A stretch of DNA of 64,000 nt, from NCBI GenBank assembly GCA_913060895.1, contig CAJXSN010000003.1, forward strand, positions 124,001 to 188,000. Direction: 5' to 3'. This document shows, in pieces, positions 1-9,388 of the stretch. The notes below the pieces were generated by a model. It was not told the origin of the DNA. It saw only the letters and a list, made by a program, of their open reading frames with translations, and searched no databases. Within the stretch, counting starts at the first letter, position 1. Every line of letters starts with the position of its first letter. This stretch comes from an uncultured Sphingomonadaceae bacterium (GTDB taxonomy: Bacteria > Pseudomonadota > Alphaproteobacteria > Sphingomonadales > Sphingomonadaceae). Made by a program: the position numbers and the translations under genes.

Positions 1-1
1 G

Positions 2-964
2 GGGGAAGGGCGCGACCTTGCAGATATGGTCGAGGCTATGAACGCAGGGAAGGGACGCCTCTGGACCGAGTTCGTCGAATTGGAGAACATCGAGCATCGC
101 CAGCCATTGCATTGGCGGCTTCTGGACGGGGCGCGATGCAGGGTAGAGCGCAAGGGGAGGACCTTTGCGGTTCGTCTGTTGCCACTCGGACGTTCCCATC
201 CGGGAAAGGAGGGCTTCGAACTGCTCTTGATCGCCGACTACCCGCTACCAGCACAGAATGACATTCAACACCTTGCCCAAGAGGCGGCATCCCGGGACGG
301 ACTGTCGGGTGAATTGGGCCCTGTACTGCGGCAACCGATCTCGCGGATCATTGCGAATGCAGAGACAATCCGGGCGCGTTTAGCCGGGCCGTTATCCGAC
401 GAATACAGCCATTATGCTGCCGATATTGCAACCGCAGGACAGCATTTGTTAGCTCTGGTCGACGATCTGGCTGATCTCGAAGTGGTCGAGGCAGAGGGCT
501 TCTCGACCGCTCCCGACTTGATCGACTTGGTTGAAGTGGCGCGGCAGGCGACCGGTATTCTGGGCATGCGGGCGCGCGAGAAACAGATTGATTTGATCGT
601 CCCAACCGATGGCACGAAGCAGGCTGCCACAGGCGAATTTCGCCGGGTTCTGCAGATTTTGCTCAACCTGATTGGCAACGCGATCAATTACGCTCCGCCG
701 GGTGCGAAAATCACTGTCACCGTCGGCGAGGGTAAAGGAACTGCGTCTGTCACTGTGGCAGATAACGGCCCCGGCATGGCGGAATCCGACGCCGCGCGCG
801 TATTCGACAAATTCGAGCGTCTTGGCCGCAGCGGAGATGGCGGCTCGGGCCTTGGCCTGCATATATCACGTCGGCTCGCTCATGCTATGGGAGGTGAGCT
901 TTTGCTGGATACCAAGCCGGGGGAGGGCGCACGCTTTACGCTTTACCTGCCCGTCGCAGCCTAG
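2..964 (+). CDS. Sensor histidine kinase-like protein, C-terminal part (5' end outside window)
   Basis: The reading frame is open to the left edge, so this is the 3' part of a longer gene; the ATG at 26 is unlikely to be the true start. What is visible is a linker (PAS-like remnant), a HisKA-type two-helix region and a complete HATPase domain. N box (NLIGNAINYAPPG), D/G1 box (VADNGPGM) and G2 box (GSGLGLHIS) are intact, so ATP binding is expected. The H box is degenerate: where SHELRTPL is expected the sequence reads GPVLRQPI, with proline (codon 320-322) in place of the phospho-acceptor histidine. The second HisKA helix (QHLLALVDDLADLE) aligns normally, which makes a misalignment unlikely. 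It could be a pseudokinase or phosphatase-type regulator analogous to DivL, in which the histidine is also replaced. No response regulator lies downstream. Confidence 0.85.
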   Translation, partial: GEGRDLADMVEAMNAGKGRLWTEFVELENIEHRQPLHWRLLDGARCRVERKGRTFAVRLLPLGRSHPGKEGFELLLIADYPLPAQNDIQHLAQEAASRDGLSGELGPVLRQPISRIIANAETIRARLAGPLSDEYSHYAADIATAGQHLLALVDDLADLEVVEAEGFSTAPDLIDLVEVARQATGILGMRAREKQIDLIVPTDGTKQAATGEFRRVLQILLNLIGNAINYAPPGAKITVTVGEGKGTASVTVADNGPGMAESDAARVFDKFERLGRSGDGGSGLGLHISRRLAHAMGGELLLDTKPGEGARFTLYLPVAA

Positions 965-972
965 CTTGACGC

Positions 973-1179
973 CTATCGGCCGTCGACTCGTTTCAGCAGG
1001 GCTAAAAGGGCTATTCCCGTCACTCCCGTCAGTCCGCCAATAGCCAGAAAATCCCGATTGCCGGCAATGAAGCTGGTCGCGGGATCACCGGCCAGTCCAG
1101 CAGCCTGCAATACCCACCAGATACCAGTCAGCAACAACGTTACACCGGCCACCTGCAAGAGGAAGCGCGGCGCACACAT
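973..1179 (-). CDS. Small two-helix membrane protein, function unknown
   Basis: A 68-residue protein starting at an ATG. It has two hydrophobic stretches, residues about 7-27 (LLQVAGVTLLLTGIWWVLQ) and 45-62 (FLAIGGLTGVTGIALLALL), and a short basic tail (KRVDGR), so it is probably a small inner-membrane protein. It lies 12 bases beyond the gltA stop on the same strand and may be the last gene of the gltX-gltA transcript. Its 3' end is 8 bases from the stop of the convergent kinase gene. I do not recognise a family. Confidence 0.55.
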   Translation of the reverse strand: MCAPRFLLQVAGVTLLLTGIWWVLQAAGLAGDPATSFIAGNRDFLAIGGLTGVTGIALLALLKRVDGR

Positions 1180-1191
1180 TGCCGTATTCGC

Positions 1192-2478
1192 CTAGCGCTG
1201 GCCGACCGGCACGTAATCACGCTGTGTCGGGCCGGTGTAGAGCTGGCGCGGACGTCCGATGACCTGAGCGGGGTCGGAAATCATTTCATTCCACTGCGAG
1301 ACCCAGCCCACCGTGCGGGCGAGAGCGAATAGAGCGGTGAACATGCTGGACGGGAAACCAATCGCGGACAGGATGACGCCCGAGTAGAAATCGACGTTGG
1401 GGAACAGCTTCTTCTCTTTGAAATAATCGTCGTTCAGCGCCATTTCTTCCAGTTGCAGCGCAACCTCGAAGACTGGATCCTTGACCTGCAACGCGTCGAA
1501 CACTTCGCGCACGGTTTTCTGCATCACCGTGGCGCGGGGATCGTAGTTCTTGTATACGCGATGTCCAAAGCCCATCAGGCGGAACGGATCGTTCTTGTCC
1601 TTGGCGCGCTCGAGATAATGCGGGATTTTGTCCGGTGTGCCGATTTCGCGCAGCATGTTGAGCGCCGCTTCGTTCGCGCCGCCATGTGCAGGGCCCCACA
1701 GGCAGGCAATCCCGGCCGCAGTGCAGGCGAACGGGTTCGCGCCCGAAGAACCGGCCAGTCGAACAGTCGACGTCGATGCATTCTGCTCATGGTCGGCATG
1801 AAGGATGAAAATTCGGTCCATCGCGCGTTCGATTGCCGGATGGATCTCATATTCCTCGGCCGGAACTCCGAACGTCATGTTCAGGAAATTTCCTGTGTAA
1901 CTGAGGTCGTTCTTTGGTTGAACGAAGGGCTGACCCACAGCGTATTTATACGCCCATGCCGCAATCGTCGGCATCTTGGCGATCAGGCGATGGCTGCTGA
2001 TCTTGCGATGTTCGGGGTCGGAAATATCCGTGCTGTCGTGATAGAACGCAGATAGCGCGCCGACCACGCCGCACATAATCGCCATCGGGTGCGCATCGCG
2101 GCGGAAACCCTGATAAAACTGACGCAGCTGATCATGCAGCATGGTGTGCCGCGTGATTGTGTAAGTGAACTCGTCCAGCTCATCCTGCGTTGGCAATTCG
2201 CCGTTCAACAGCAGATGGCTGACCTCCATGAAGCTGGAATGTTCGGCCAGTTGGCCAATGGGATAACCGCGGTGCAGCAGCACGCCTTCATCGCCATCGA
2301 TAAACGTCAGCGCGCTTTCGCAACTGGCGGTGGATTTATAACCCGGATCGAAAGTGAATTTGCCGGTCTGGCCATACATCTTGCGGATGTCGACGACATC
2401 GGGTCCGCAGCTTCCCTCCAAAATGGGGAAGTCATGCGATGTGTCGCCCAGATCCAGTTTTGCGTTGTTATCCGCCAC
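1192..2478 (-). CDS. gltA: Citrate synthase (type II)
   Basis: Condenses acetyl-CoA and oxaloacetate to citrate at the entry to the TCA cycle in the cytoplasm. The 428-residue length and N-terminal beta domain fit the hexameric, NADH-sensitive Gram-negative type. Signature segments are present: [12 protein letters not shown] around the first catalytic histidine, [14 protein letters not shown] around the second, and [10 protein letters not shown] with the catalytic aspartate. The C terminus [17 protein letters not shown] is typical of proteobacterial GltA. The start is GTG, preceded by a good ribosome-binding site (GGAGAA). gltX lies 40 bases upstream on the same strand with no visible terminator, so the two may be co-transcribed. 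Confidence 0.97.
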   Translation of the reverse strand: MADNNAKLDLGDTSHDFPILEGSCGPDVVDIRKMYGQTGKFTFDPGYKSTASCESALTFIDGDEGVLLHRGYPIGQLAEHSSFMEVSHLLLNGELPTQDELDEFTYTITRHTMLHDQLRQFYQGFRRDAHPMAIMCGVVGALSAFYHDSTDISDPEHRKISSHRLIAKMPTIAAWAYKYAVGQPFVQPKNDLSYTGNFLNMTFGVPAEEYEIHPAIERAMDRIFILHADHEQNASTSTVRLAGSSGANPFACTAAGIACLWGPAHGGANEAALNMLREIGTPDKIPHYLERAKDKNDPFRLMGFGHRVYKNYDPRATVMQKTVREVFDALQVKDPVFEVALQLEEMALNDDYFKEKKLFPNVDFYSGVILSAIGFPSSMFTALFALARTVGWVSQWNEMISDPAQVIGRPRQLYTGPTQRDYVPVGQR

Positions 2479-2518
2479 CCGAGTTTCTCCTTAAAAATTC
2501 AAATTTACGTCTGTTGTT

Positions 2519-3949
2519 CTAGCCGTTCGAAGTCACCTGCGCGTCGATCCGCGCAAGGGACTCCTCTCTGCCGAGCAGGACGAGTACGTCGAAAATTCCG
2601 GGGGATGTAGTAGTCCCCGTCAGCGCAGCGCGCATGGGCTGAGCCAGTTTGCCAAGGCCCAATTCCAGACGCTCTGCAAGTGCCTTTGTAGTGGCTTCGA
2701 GGGCGTCGATTGTCCAGTTATTTTCAGCATGCAAAGCTTTTGAAATTTGTGACAATCTTGCGCGGCCTTCTTCGTCCAGCAACTTGCTGGCTTTCTCTGT
2801 CATCTCCAGAGGGCGCTTGGCGAAAAGGAACCGTGCGCCTTCGGCCAATTCGTGCATATCCTTCGCCCGCGGCTTCAGGACTTCCATTGCCTGTTCCAAA
2901 AGCGCGACATCGCCAGTGCCATCCATCTCGGCAGCCACAAGCTTAGCGAGCCGGGCGTTGTCGGCTTCGCGAATGTGATGGCCGTTGAGGTTGAGGAGCT
3001 TCTTCGTATCGAAGCGGGACGGGCCTTTGCCCACCGCGTCGATATCGAACAGCGCAATGGCTTCTTCCTTCGTAAACTCTTCCTGATCTTCGTGCCCCCA
3101 GCCGAGCCGCAGCAGGTAATTGAACAGCGCCTCTGGCAAGACGCCTAACTCGTCGCGATACGCCTCTACGCCCACGGCGCCGTGGCGCTTTGACAGTTTT
3201 GCCCCGTCCGCACCGTGAATTAGAGGCACATGGGCATAGACAGGCTCGTCCCAGCCCATTGCGTGGATGATCGGAAGTTGGCGAAAGGCATTGTTGAGAT
3301 GGTCGTCGCCGCGGATAATGTGGGTGCAGCCCATATCATGGTCATCGACCACCGCTGCCAGCATATAGGTCGGCGTGCCGTCGGCGCGCAGCAGGATGTA
3401 GTCGTCGATCTCGGCATTTGCGACGCGCACTTCGCCTTGCACGGCGTCTTGAATGACGGTGTCGCCTTCGGTCGGTGTTTTCAGTCGTATGGTAAAGGGC
3501 GTCTCGGGCGCTGCTTCGCCCGGATCGCGGTCGCGCCAGCGGCCATCATACCGCATCGGCTGTTTGGCTTCCCGCTGGGCGGCGCGCATATCTTCCAGCT
3601 CTTCCTGAGTGGCAAAGCATTTGTAGGCGTTGCCGGATTCCAGCAGTGCAAGCGCCACTTCTCGGTGACGGGCAGCGCGCTGGGACTGGAAAACAGGCTC
3701 ATCGTCGTAATCAAGGCCAAGCCAGTCGAGCCCTTCGATGATTTTTTCGATTGCGTCCTGCGTAGACCGTTTTGCGTCGGTATCTTCAATTCTCAGCAGA
3801 GCCTTACCGCCATGATGGCGGGCGAACAGCCAGTTGAACAGCGCTGTCCGCGCGCCGCCAAGATGGAGGTAGCCTGTGGGAGACGGAGCGAAACGAGTGA
3901 CCACTCCGTCAATTCTCGTTCCGCTGTTCTGGGCGCTTTCGCTTGCCAT
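2519..3949 (-). CDS. gltX: Glutamyl-tRNA synthetase
   Basis: Charges tRNA-Glu (possibly also tRNA-Gln, to feed the amidotransferase route common in alphaproteobacteria). The 476-residue class I synthetase has the HIGH-type motif in FAPSPTGYLHLGGART near residue 25 and the KMSKS-type motif KLSKRHGA in the middle. The anticodon-binding helical domain follows. Its ATG lies only about 30 bases from the probable start of the divergent comEC gene, so the two promoter regions must overlap one another or run into coding sequence. gltA lies 40 bases downstream. Confidence 0.97.
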   Translation of the reverse strand: MASESAQNSGTRIDGVVTRFAPSPTGYLHLGGARTALFNWLFARHHGGKALLRIEDTDAKRSTQDAIEKIIEGLDWLGLDYDDEPVFQSQRAARHREVALALLESGNAYKCFATQEELEDMRAAQREAKQPMRYDGRWRDRDPGEAAPETPFTIRLKTPTEGDTVIQDAVQGEVRVANAEIDDYILLRADGTPTYMLAAVVDDHDMGCTHIIRGDDHLNNAFRQLPIIHAMGWDEPVYAHVPLIHGADGAKLSKRHGAVGVEAYRDELGVLPEALFNYLLRLGWGHEDQEEFTKEEAIALFDIDAVGKGPSRFDTKKLLNLNGHHIREADNARLAKLVAAEMDGTGDVALLEQAMEVLKPRAKDMHELAEGARFLFAKRPLEMTEKASKLLDEEGRARLSQISKALHAENNWTIDALEATTKALAERLELGLGKLAQPMRAALTGTTTSPGIFDVLVLLGREESLARIDAQVTSNG

Positions 3950-3978
3950 CTGGCGCGGCTTCCTTTTCTAGTTCCAAC

Positions 3979-6162
3979 ATGATGGCATCGGGTGGGGCGA
4001 CCGAAGTTCCGCTGTCAGGCGGGGGAGCCGGGCCGGGCCATGCTGCATTGCAGCACAGGCCTTGGCAGGGGCGCTGGCGCTTGTCCAGTATAGGCGACCG
4101 GCTCGAGGCCATACTGGAGGATGCCGGCTTCGAACGCGCACCTTGGCTGGCGGTGGCGTTGGCCGCGGGGGCTGCTGCCTGGTTTGTTCTCGGTTCCCCT
4201 TGGCAATGGTGTGCGGCGATCGGCTGCGGAATACTTCTCGCCCTGGCGGGCTGGCATTGGACGACGCAGGAACAGCGAGTCCGTCTTGGCATGGCATGCA
4301 TTGGTATGGGTATTGCCTTTGCACTGGGCGTATGCGTGATCTGGGCGCGTTCTGCCGTGGTTGGGGCCGAGGCGTTTGACTATCCGCGCGTTATCCAATT
4401 CAATGGGACAATCCTGGACCGAGAGGATCAGCCTGCACGGGAACGGGTCAGGCTGGTACTGGCCATGCGTGATGCCGAAACCGGGGAGGCGCGCAAGGTT
4501 CGGGTCAATCTGGACGAAGAAGACTCTTCGGACGCCTTCATGGAAGGGGCGGTTGTTCGCCTGCGCGCGCGTTTGATGCCGCCTGCACCGCCTATGGTGC
4601 CGGGCGGGTACGACTTTGCACGTTCGGCCTGGTTTATGGGTCTGGCGGGTACGGGTTCGGTTCTGGGAGAGGCCGAGCTCATCAAGCCAGCTCCGCCGGA
4701 TACGGATCGGATCAGCGCGCTGCAGCGTAAATTGTCGGCGCATGTGCGCGCCAATATGGCGGGGTCGGAAGGAACAATTGCAGCGGCCTTTGCCAGTGGC
4801 GACCGTGGCGCAATCCGCAAGCTGGATGAGGAAGCGATGCGCGACTCCGGGCTGACCCATTTGCTCTCGATCAGTGGCCTGCATGTCAGTGCGGTTATTG
4901 CGGGGTCGTATTTCCTTGCAATCAAGCTGCTGGCGTTGTGGCCCTGGTTGGCGCTGCGGGTTCGGCTGCCGGTTGTGGCAGCGGGCGTCGGGGCACTGGC
5001 GGGAATAGGGTACACGGTGCTGACTGGTGCGGAAGTTCCCACTGTGCGCAGCTGTGCGGCGGCTCTACTGGTCTTGGGCGCGCTTGCTTTGGGGCGGGAG
5101 GCTCTGTCGCTGCGGATGGTGGCTCTGGCGGCGACGTTTGTGCTCTTTCTGTGGCCGGAATCGCTTGCCGGGCCAAGCTTCCAGATGAGCTTTTCTGCGG
5201 TTCTGGCGATTGTGGCTTTGCATAACTGCGAACCGGTGAAGCAGTTTTTGGCTGCGCGTGAGGAAAGCTGGTTTTCCCGAACCGCCCGGCGGGGGGCGAT
5301 GCTACTGGTTACCGGACTGGTGATTGAATTTTCCCTTATGCCGATCGTCCTGTTCCATTTTCACCGGGCAGGTGTGTACGGGGCGTTCGCCAATGTCGTT
5401 GCCATCCCGCTGGTAACGTTCATTTCGATGCCGTTGATTGCTCTGGCTTTGGCACTCGATGTGATGGGCTTGGGAAAGCCGGTATGGTGGCTGGCGGAAT
5501 TCTCGCTCGATCAATTGCTTGATATTGCCCACTGGACCGCATCGCAGCCTGGCGCGCTTACGCTGATGCCGCAAATGTCGCACCTTACTTTCGCTATGTT
5601 TGTCAGTGGAGGGTTGTGGTTGGCGTTATGGCAGGGGCGTAAGCGCGTTCTGGGACTGGTCCCTGTAGCAATTGGGACTGTAATGATGATTGGGACGCCG
5701 GTTCCCGATCTTTTGATATCCGGTGATGGGCGGCATGTCGGTATTGCCGGGGAAGATCGGCAATTGTTGATGTTGCGCGAAAGCCGATCAGATTATGCGC
5801 GTGAAAACCTGCAGGAAATGGCAAGCACTTCAGGCGAGGTTATTCCTCTTACCAAATGGGAGGGGGCGCAATGTTCGCGGGATTTTTGCGTTATTGCGAT
5901 CAAGCGGGCGGGACGTATCTGGCAGATATTGATGGCCCGCAGCCACGATCTGGTCAGTGAACGAGCCCTAGCGGCTGCCTGCGAGCGGGCAGACATCGTC
6001 GTAGCCGATCGCTTTTTGCCCAGATCATGCCAGCCGCGCTGGCTAAAGGCTGACCGGCGAACGCTGGGAAAAAGCGGCGGTCTGGCAATCGTCTTGGAAG
6101 AGGAGCGCATTACGCGGGTTGCTGACACACAGGGAGCGCATGGATGGTGGCGCGGATGGTAG
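3979..6162 (+). CDS. comEC: ComEC/Rec2-family membrane protein
   Basis: Polytopic membrane protein of the DNA-uptake channel family. The frame is open from a TTG at 3943, but that codon lies inside gltX, so the ATG pair at 3979/3982 is preferred (727 residues). Residues about 40-105 hold two membrane segments, then comes a DUF4131/OB-like region, then the Competence domain with the family signature LTHLLSISGLHVSAV and many membrane helices. The C-terminal 150 residues are soluble but contain no HxHxDH metal-binding motif, so the metallo-beta-lactamase nuclease domain of full-length ComEC is absent or strongly decayed. No other competence genes are in the window. It converges on lexA. Confidence 0.9.
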   Translation: MMASGGATEVPLSGGGAGPGHAALQHRPWQGRWRLSSIGDRLEAILEDAGFERAPWLAVALAAGAAAWFVLGSPWQWCAAIGCGILLALAGWHWTTQEQRVRLGMACIGMGIAFALGVCVIWARSAVVGAEAFDYPRVIQFNGTILDREDQPARERVRLVLAMRDAETGEARKVRVNLDEEDSSDAFMEGAVVRLRARLMPPAPPMVPGGYDFARSAWFMGLAGTGSVLGEAELIKPAPPDTDRISALQRKLSAHVRANMAGSEGTIAAAFASGDRGAIRKLDEEAMRDSGLTHLLSISGLHVSAVIAGSYFLAIKLLALWPWLALRVRLPVVAAGVGALAGIGYTVLTGAEVPTVRSCAAALLVLGALALGREALSLRMVALAATFVLFLWPESLAGPSFQMSFSAVLAIVALHNCEPVKQFLAAREESWFSRTARRGAMLLVTGLVIEFSLMPIVLFHFHRAGVYGAFANVVAIPLVTFISMPLIALALALDVMGLGKPVWWLAEFSLDQLLDIAHWTASQPGALTLMPQMSHLTFAMFVSGGLWLALWQGRKRVLGLVPVAIGTVMMIGTPVPDLLISGDGRHVGIAGEDRQLLMLRESRSDYARENLQEMASTSGEVIPLTKWEGAQCSRDFCVIAIKRAGRIWQILMARSHDLVSERALAAACERADIVVADRFLPRSCQPRWLKADRRTLGKSGGLAIVLEEERITRVADTQGAHGWWRGW

Positions 6163-6183
6163 AATTAAGCCGACCATCCGCGC
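6150..6183. terminator. Inverted repeat between convergent comEC and lexA
   Basis: Perfect 11-base arms GCGCGGATGGT (6150-6160) and ACCATCCGCGC (6173-6183) flank a 12-base loop. The comEC stop codon sits on the left arm/loop boundary and lexA ends 10 bases further on. A symmetric stem in a convergent junction suggests a shared transcription end, but neither side has a T run, so intrinsic termination is uncertain. Confidence 0.5.
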
Positions 6184-6192
6184 GGCGCCCGT

Positions 6193-6885
6193 TTAGTGGT
6201 AGCGGCGCAGCAGCCCCGCAAGCTTGCCCTGAACTTCGACTTGAGCCGGAGCATACACTTGTGCTTCGTAAGCGGTATTTGCCGGATCGAGCCGCACATT
6301 TCCACTGTCGCGGTGGAGATATTTCAGCGTCGCTTCCTCATTATTTACAAGCGCAACCACAATCTCGCCATCGCGAGCTGTGCTTGTGCGGCGAATGAGT
6401 GCGAAGTCACCATCGAAAATGCCTGCATCGATCATGGAATCGCCAGACACTTCGAGCGCATAGTGATCACCAGGACCAAGCAAAGCCGCGGGGACTGGCA
6501 GGCTTTGGAAATCTTCCATAGCCTCGATGGGCGCACCTGCCGCGATCCGACCGTGAAGCGGTATTTCAATCACATCATTGGCGGGCTGTGGACGCATGGC
6601 GGGCGCTGGAGTGCGCGCACCGATAAGGTCATTCGCGGCTTTCGGTTTGGCCACAGCGGGGGGCGCCGCATCCTCTGGCTGGCGTATAACTTCCAGTGCG
6701 CGAGCGCGGTTGGGCAAGCGGCGGATAAAGCCGCGTTCCTCCAGCGCGGAAATCAGACGATGCACTCCCGATTTGCTCTTCAGATCGAGCGCGTCCTTCA
6801 TTTCCTCGAAAGAGGGCGAAATTCCGGTTTCTTCCAATCGCTGCTGGATAAACTGGATCAATTCATGCTGCTTCGCCGTGAGCAT
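6193..6885 (-). CDS. lexA: LexA repressor
   Basis: SOS-response repressor with autoproteolytic S24 peptidase domain. The ATG at 6885 is chosen over an in-frame TTG two codons earlier because [10 protein letters not shown] is the usual N terminus; this gives 230 residues. Residues 1-65 form the winged helix-turn-helix. A longer than usual Ala/Pro-rich linker (about 70-105) follows. The cleavage site is the Ala116-Gly117 bond in [11 protein letters not shown], with Ser150 ([10 protein letters not shown]) and Lys188 (EATLKYLH) as catalytic dyad. Direct-repeat GAAC boxes 44-69 bases upstream of the start indicate autoregulation. Confidence 0.96.
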   Translation of the reverse strand: MLTAKQHELIQFIQQRLEETGISPSFEEMKDALDLKSKSGVHRLISALEERGFIRRLPNRARALEVIRQPEDAAPPAVAKPKAANDLIGARTPAPAMRPQPANDVIEIPLHGRIAAGAPIEAMEDFQSLPVPAALLGPGDHYALEVSGDSMIDAGIFDGDFALIRRTSTARDGEIVVALVNNEEATLKYLHRDSGNVRLDPANTAYEAQVYAPAQVEVQGKLAGLLRRYH

Positions 6886-6928
6886 CGGCAAGCTCCCATT
6901 ACTATTCAGACCTCGCGCGCCGATTGGC

Positions 6929-6954
6929 GAACGAATGCGGAACGATTAAAGAAC
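6929..6954. promoter_or_regulatory. SOS operator of lexA with three GAAC half-sites
   Basis: GAAC at 6929-6932, 6940-6943 and 6951-6954, each separated by exactly 7 bases, giving two overlapping GAAC-N7-GAAC boxes (GTTC-N7-GTTC when read toward lexA). GTTC-N7-GTTC is the established alphaproteobacterial LexA site. The 11-base spacing puts all three half-sites on one face of the helix. Confidence 0.85.
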
Positions 6955-7039
6955 GCTTTTTGTTAAGTCAAGCAATAGAGCCATTAATAGCGCAGCTGAG
7001 CGGAACAGACGTTCCCTGTTTCTTCCTGCAAAGAAATAA

Positions 7040-7513
7040 TCAGGTTTCGATTTGCCAGTTGCCGGATTTTCCACCAGTTTTAGCCATCAGCCGAACCCCG
7101 CCGATGACCATTGCTCGGTCGAGCGCCTTGGCCATGTCGTAAATTGTTAGCAGAGCGACTCCGGCTGCCGTCATGGCTTCCATTTCCACTCCGGTCTTGC
7201 CGGTCAGTGATGCTGTCGCCGTCACCCGCACGCCATCTTCTTCCACAGCGCAGTCTACCTTGACCGCGTCTAGTGCGAGCGGATGACACAGCGGGATCAA
7301 TTCGCCGGTTTTCTTCGCGGCCATTATCCCTGCAATCCGCGCGGTAGCCAGTACGTCTCCTTTAGGCACGGCGCCTTCGCGAATCGCAGTCAGCGCATTG
7401 GCATTCATGCTGATCCGCCCCTCGGCCACTGCGCGCCGCTGCGTTGCAGGCTTTGCACCGACATCGACCATATGTGCCTCACCGGCGTCATCGAGATGTG
7501 TGAGCCTGCTCAT
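7040..7513 (-). CDS. moaC: Cyclic pyranopterin monophosphate synthase MoaC
   Basis: Second step of molybdenum cofactor synthesis: converts the MoaA product 3',8-cyclo-GTP to cyclic pyranopterin monophosphate. The 157-residue protein is full length with family signatures [12 protein letters not shown] near the N terminus, [11 protein letters not shown] and [10 protein letters not shown] in the middle and KTGGKSGNW at the end. The frame runs further upstream, but the ATG at 7513 (MSRLTHLD) matches the family start. It lies about 80 bases beyond trpC in the same direction. The moeA gene often found between moaC and lexA in related genomes is not here. Confidence 0.95.
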   Translation of the reverse strand: MSRLTHLDDAGEAHMVDVGAKPATQRRAVAEGRISMNANALTAIREGAVPKGDVLATARIAGIMAAKKTGELIPLCHPLALDAVKVDCAVEEDGVRVTATASLTGKTGVEMEAMTAAGVALLTIYDMAKALDRAMVIGGVRLMAKTGGKSGNWQIET

Positions 7514-7594
7514 TGGCGCGTTATTTTCCTGACAGAAGCAACTTACGGAGTCATTCAAAGATTTTGGCACAAACCGCCTTGGCGAAACAGTTTT

Positions 7595-8383
7595 TTACGT
7601 ACCTTTCAGAAGTACGCGCGTTGCTGCGGAAACGTCGTCGGCGCGCATCAGACTTTCTCCGACCAGAAAGGTTCGCACGCCGCTGTCTGCCAATCGCAGG
7701 CAATCGGCGTGGCTGGCAATGCCGCTTTCACCCACTAGCAGTGTGCCTTCCGGAGCGAGGTGCGCGAGGCGTTCGGTTGTTTCGAGGTTGGTGGTGAAAG
7801 TTTTAAGGTTGCGATTGTTCACTCCGATCAAGCGAGACTGCAACGCGTGGGCGCGATCCATCTCGGCTTCATCATGCACCTCGACCAGCACATCCATGCC
7901 ATGTTGGCGCGCGGCATCCTCGATTTCGGTCATTTGCGGATTGGAAAGTGCTGCGACAATGATCAGAATGGCATCGGCGCCCATCGCGCGCGCTTCGTGA
8001 CATTGCCACGGGTCGACCATGAAATCCTTGCGCAACACAGGCAGATTGCAAGCATCGCGGGCGGCAATCAGGTAGTCTTTGTGCCCTCGAAAATAGGGTG
8101 CATCAGTAAGCACGGATAGACACGTTGCGCCGCCTGACTGATAATCGCGAGCATGATCGGCAGGGCAGAAATCTTCGCGGATCAGACCTTTGGAAGGGGA
8201 AGCTTTCTTAATTTCCGCAATGAGCCCAAAGGAGGACTGTGACGCGTCACGCAAAGCTTGCTCGAAACCACGCGGCTTCGATTGCGAAACGGCCTGCTCT
8301 GTCAGCAATGCAAGCGAAATGGCGGCCATCCGCTCTGCCACCTCTCCGCGCTTCGTAGCGCAAATTTCGTCAAGCTTGTTCAC
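7595..8383 (-). CDS. trpC: Indole-3-glycerol phosphate synthase
   Basis: Ring-closing decarboxylation of CdRP to indole-3-glycerol phosphate in tryptophan synthesis. Monofunctional 262-residue TIM barrel with the catalytic lysine motif [11 protein letters not shown] near residue 60, the second lysine in [19 protein letters not shown], and the phosphate-binding loop VGESGI near the C terminus. The start codon is GTG. It follows trpD by 12 bases, so co-transcription is expected. trpF, trpB and trpA are not in this window. Confidence 0.96.
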   Translation of the reverse strand: MNKLDEICATKRGEVAERMAAISLALLTEQAVSQSKPRGFEQALRDASQSSFGLIAEIKKASPSKGLIREDFCPADHARDYQSGGATCLSVLTDAPYFRGHKDYLIAARDACNLPVLRKDFMVDPWQCHEARAMGADAILIIVAALSNPQMTEIEDAARQHGMDVLVEVHDEAEMDRAHALQSRLIGVNNRNLKTFTTNLETTERLAHLAPEGTLLVGESGIASHADCLRLADSGVRTFLVGESLMRADDVSAATRVLLKGT

Positions 8384-8395
8384 AGCAGCCTGTCT

Positions 8396-9388
8396 CTAAC
8401 CCACCATATCGATCCAGCGGACGAGCAGCTTGCGCGCTTCTCCGCTGTCGAGCGCGCGCGCAGACATAGCAGCACCGTCTGCCCAGTCTTCAGTCACACC
8501 CGCGACCAGCAAGGTGGCAGCTGCGTTGAAAATCACTGCATCGCGGTATGTGCCAGGCGTTCCGCGAAGGAGCGTTTTGAGCGCAGCAGCATTGTGCTTC
8601 GCGTCGCCGCCCCGAATGGCTTCGATCGGAGCATTGGGCAGACCCACAAAGGACACGTCGGCCCGGCGCATATCGAAACGGTTGCCCATGACATCAGCGA
8701 TTTCGTTCCCACCCGCCAGGCTCAGTTCGTCCAACCCCTCATCACCCGATACGATCATCGTGCGTTCCGTTCCCAATCGCGCTTTTGCACCTGCATAGAT
8801 CGGAACGTAGCCGGGCCGTGCTATACCGATGAGCTGGCGTTTGACACCCGCCGGATTCGACAGCGGGCCCATCAAGTTGAAAATGGTACGCTTGCCTATG
8901 CGTAAGCGGATGGGCTGGATCCGGCCCATCGCGGGGTGGTGATTTTTTGCGAACAAGAAGCAGATGCCCAGATCGGCGAGCGTTTTCTCTGCCGTTCGTC
9001 CGGCGGCTTCCATATCGAGCCCCAGCGCTTCCAGCGTATCTGCCGCGCCTGCCTTACTGCTGGCAGCGCGATTGCCATGCTTTGCAACTGGAACACCGCA
9101 GGCCGCGACGACCAGGCTGACTGCAGTCGAGACGTTCAGGGTATTGTGCCCGTCACCGCCGGTTCCACAGCAATCCACCGCGTTATCGGGGGCATCGACG
9201 GGGATCATCCGCGAGCGGAGGGCGCGCGCAGCTCCGGCGATTTCTTCCGATGTCTCGCTGCGCTCGGTCATGCCCGTCAGAAATGCTTCGATGGCTTCGT
9301 CTGAAACATCGCAGTCGAGGATATGGCCAAAAACCTGCTCGGCCTGCTCCTCGCCAAGTTGCAGCACAGGATCGGGGAGGGTGGTCAT
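8396..9388 (-). CDS. trpD: Anthranilate phosphoribosyltransferase
   Basis: Transfers phosphoribosyl from PRPP to anthranilate. The PRPP/Mg signature [14 protein letters not shown] lies at about residue 80, followed by KHGNRAASS and NLMGPLSNP. The frame extends nine codons upstream, but the ATG at 9388 (MTTLPDPVL) overlaps the trpG stop as ATGA, which is the usual translational-coupling arrangement; the protein is then 330 residues, normal for the family. It is separate from TrpG, unlike the fused enterobacterial TrpGD. Confidence 0.96.
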   Translation of the reverse strand: MTTLPDPVLQLGEEQAEQVFGHILDCDVSDEAIEAFLTGMTERSETSEEIAGAARALRSRMIPVDAPDNAVDCCGTGGDGHNTLNVSTAVSLVVAACGVPVAKHGNRAASSKAGAADTLEALGLDMEAAGRTAEKTLADLGICFLFAKNHHPAMGRIQPIRLRIGKRTIFNLMGPLSNPAGVKRQLIGIARPGYVPIYAGAKARLGTERTMIVSGDEGLDELSLAGGNEIADVMGNRFDMRRADVSFVGLPNAPIEAIRGGDAKHNAAALKTLLRGTPGTYRDAVIFNAAATLLVAGVTEDWADGAAMSARALDSGEARKLLVRWIDMVG

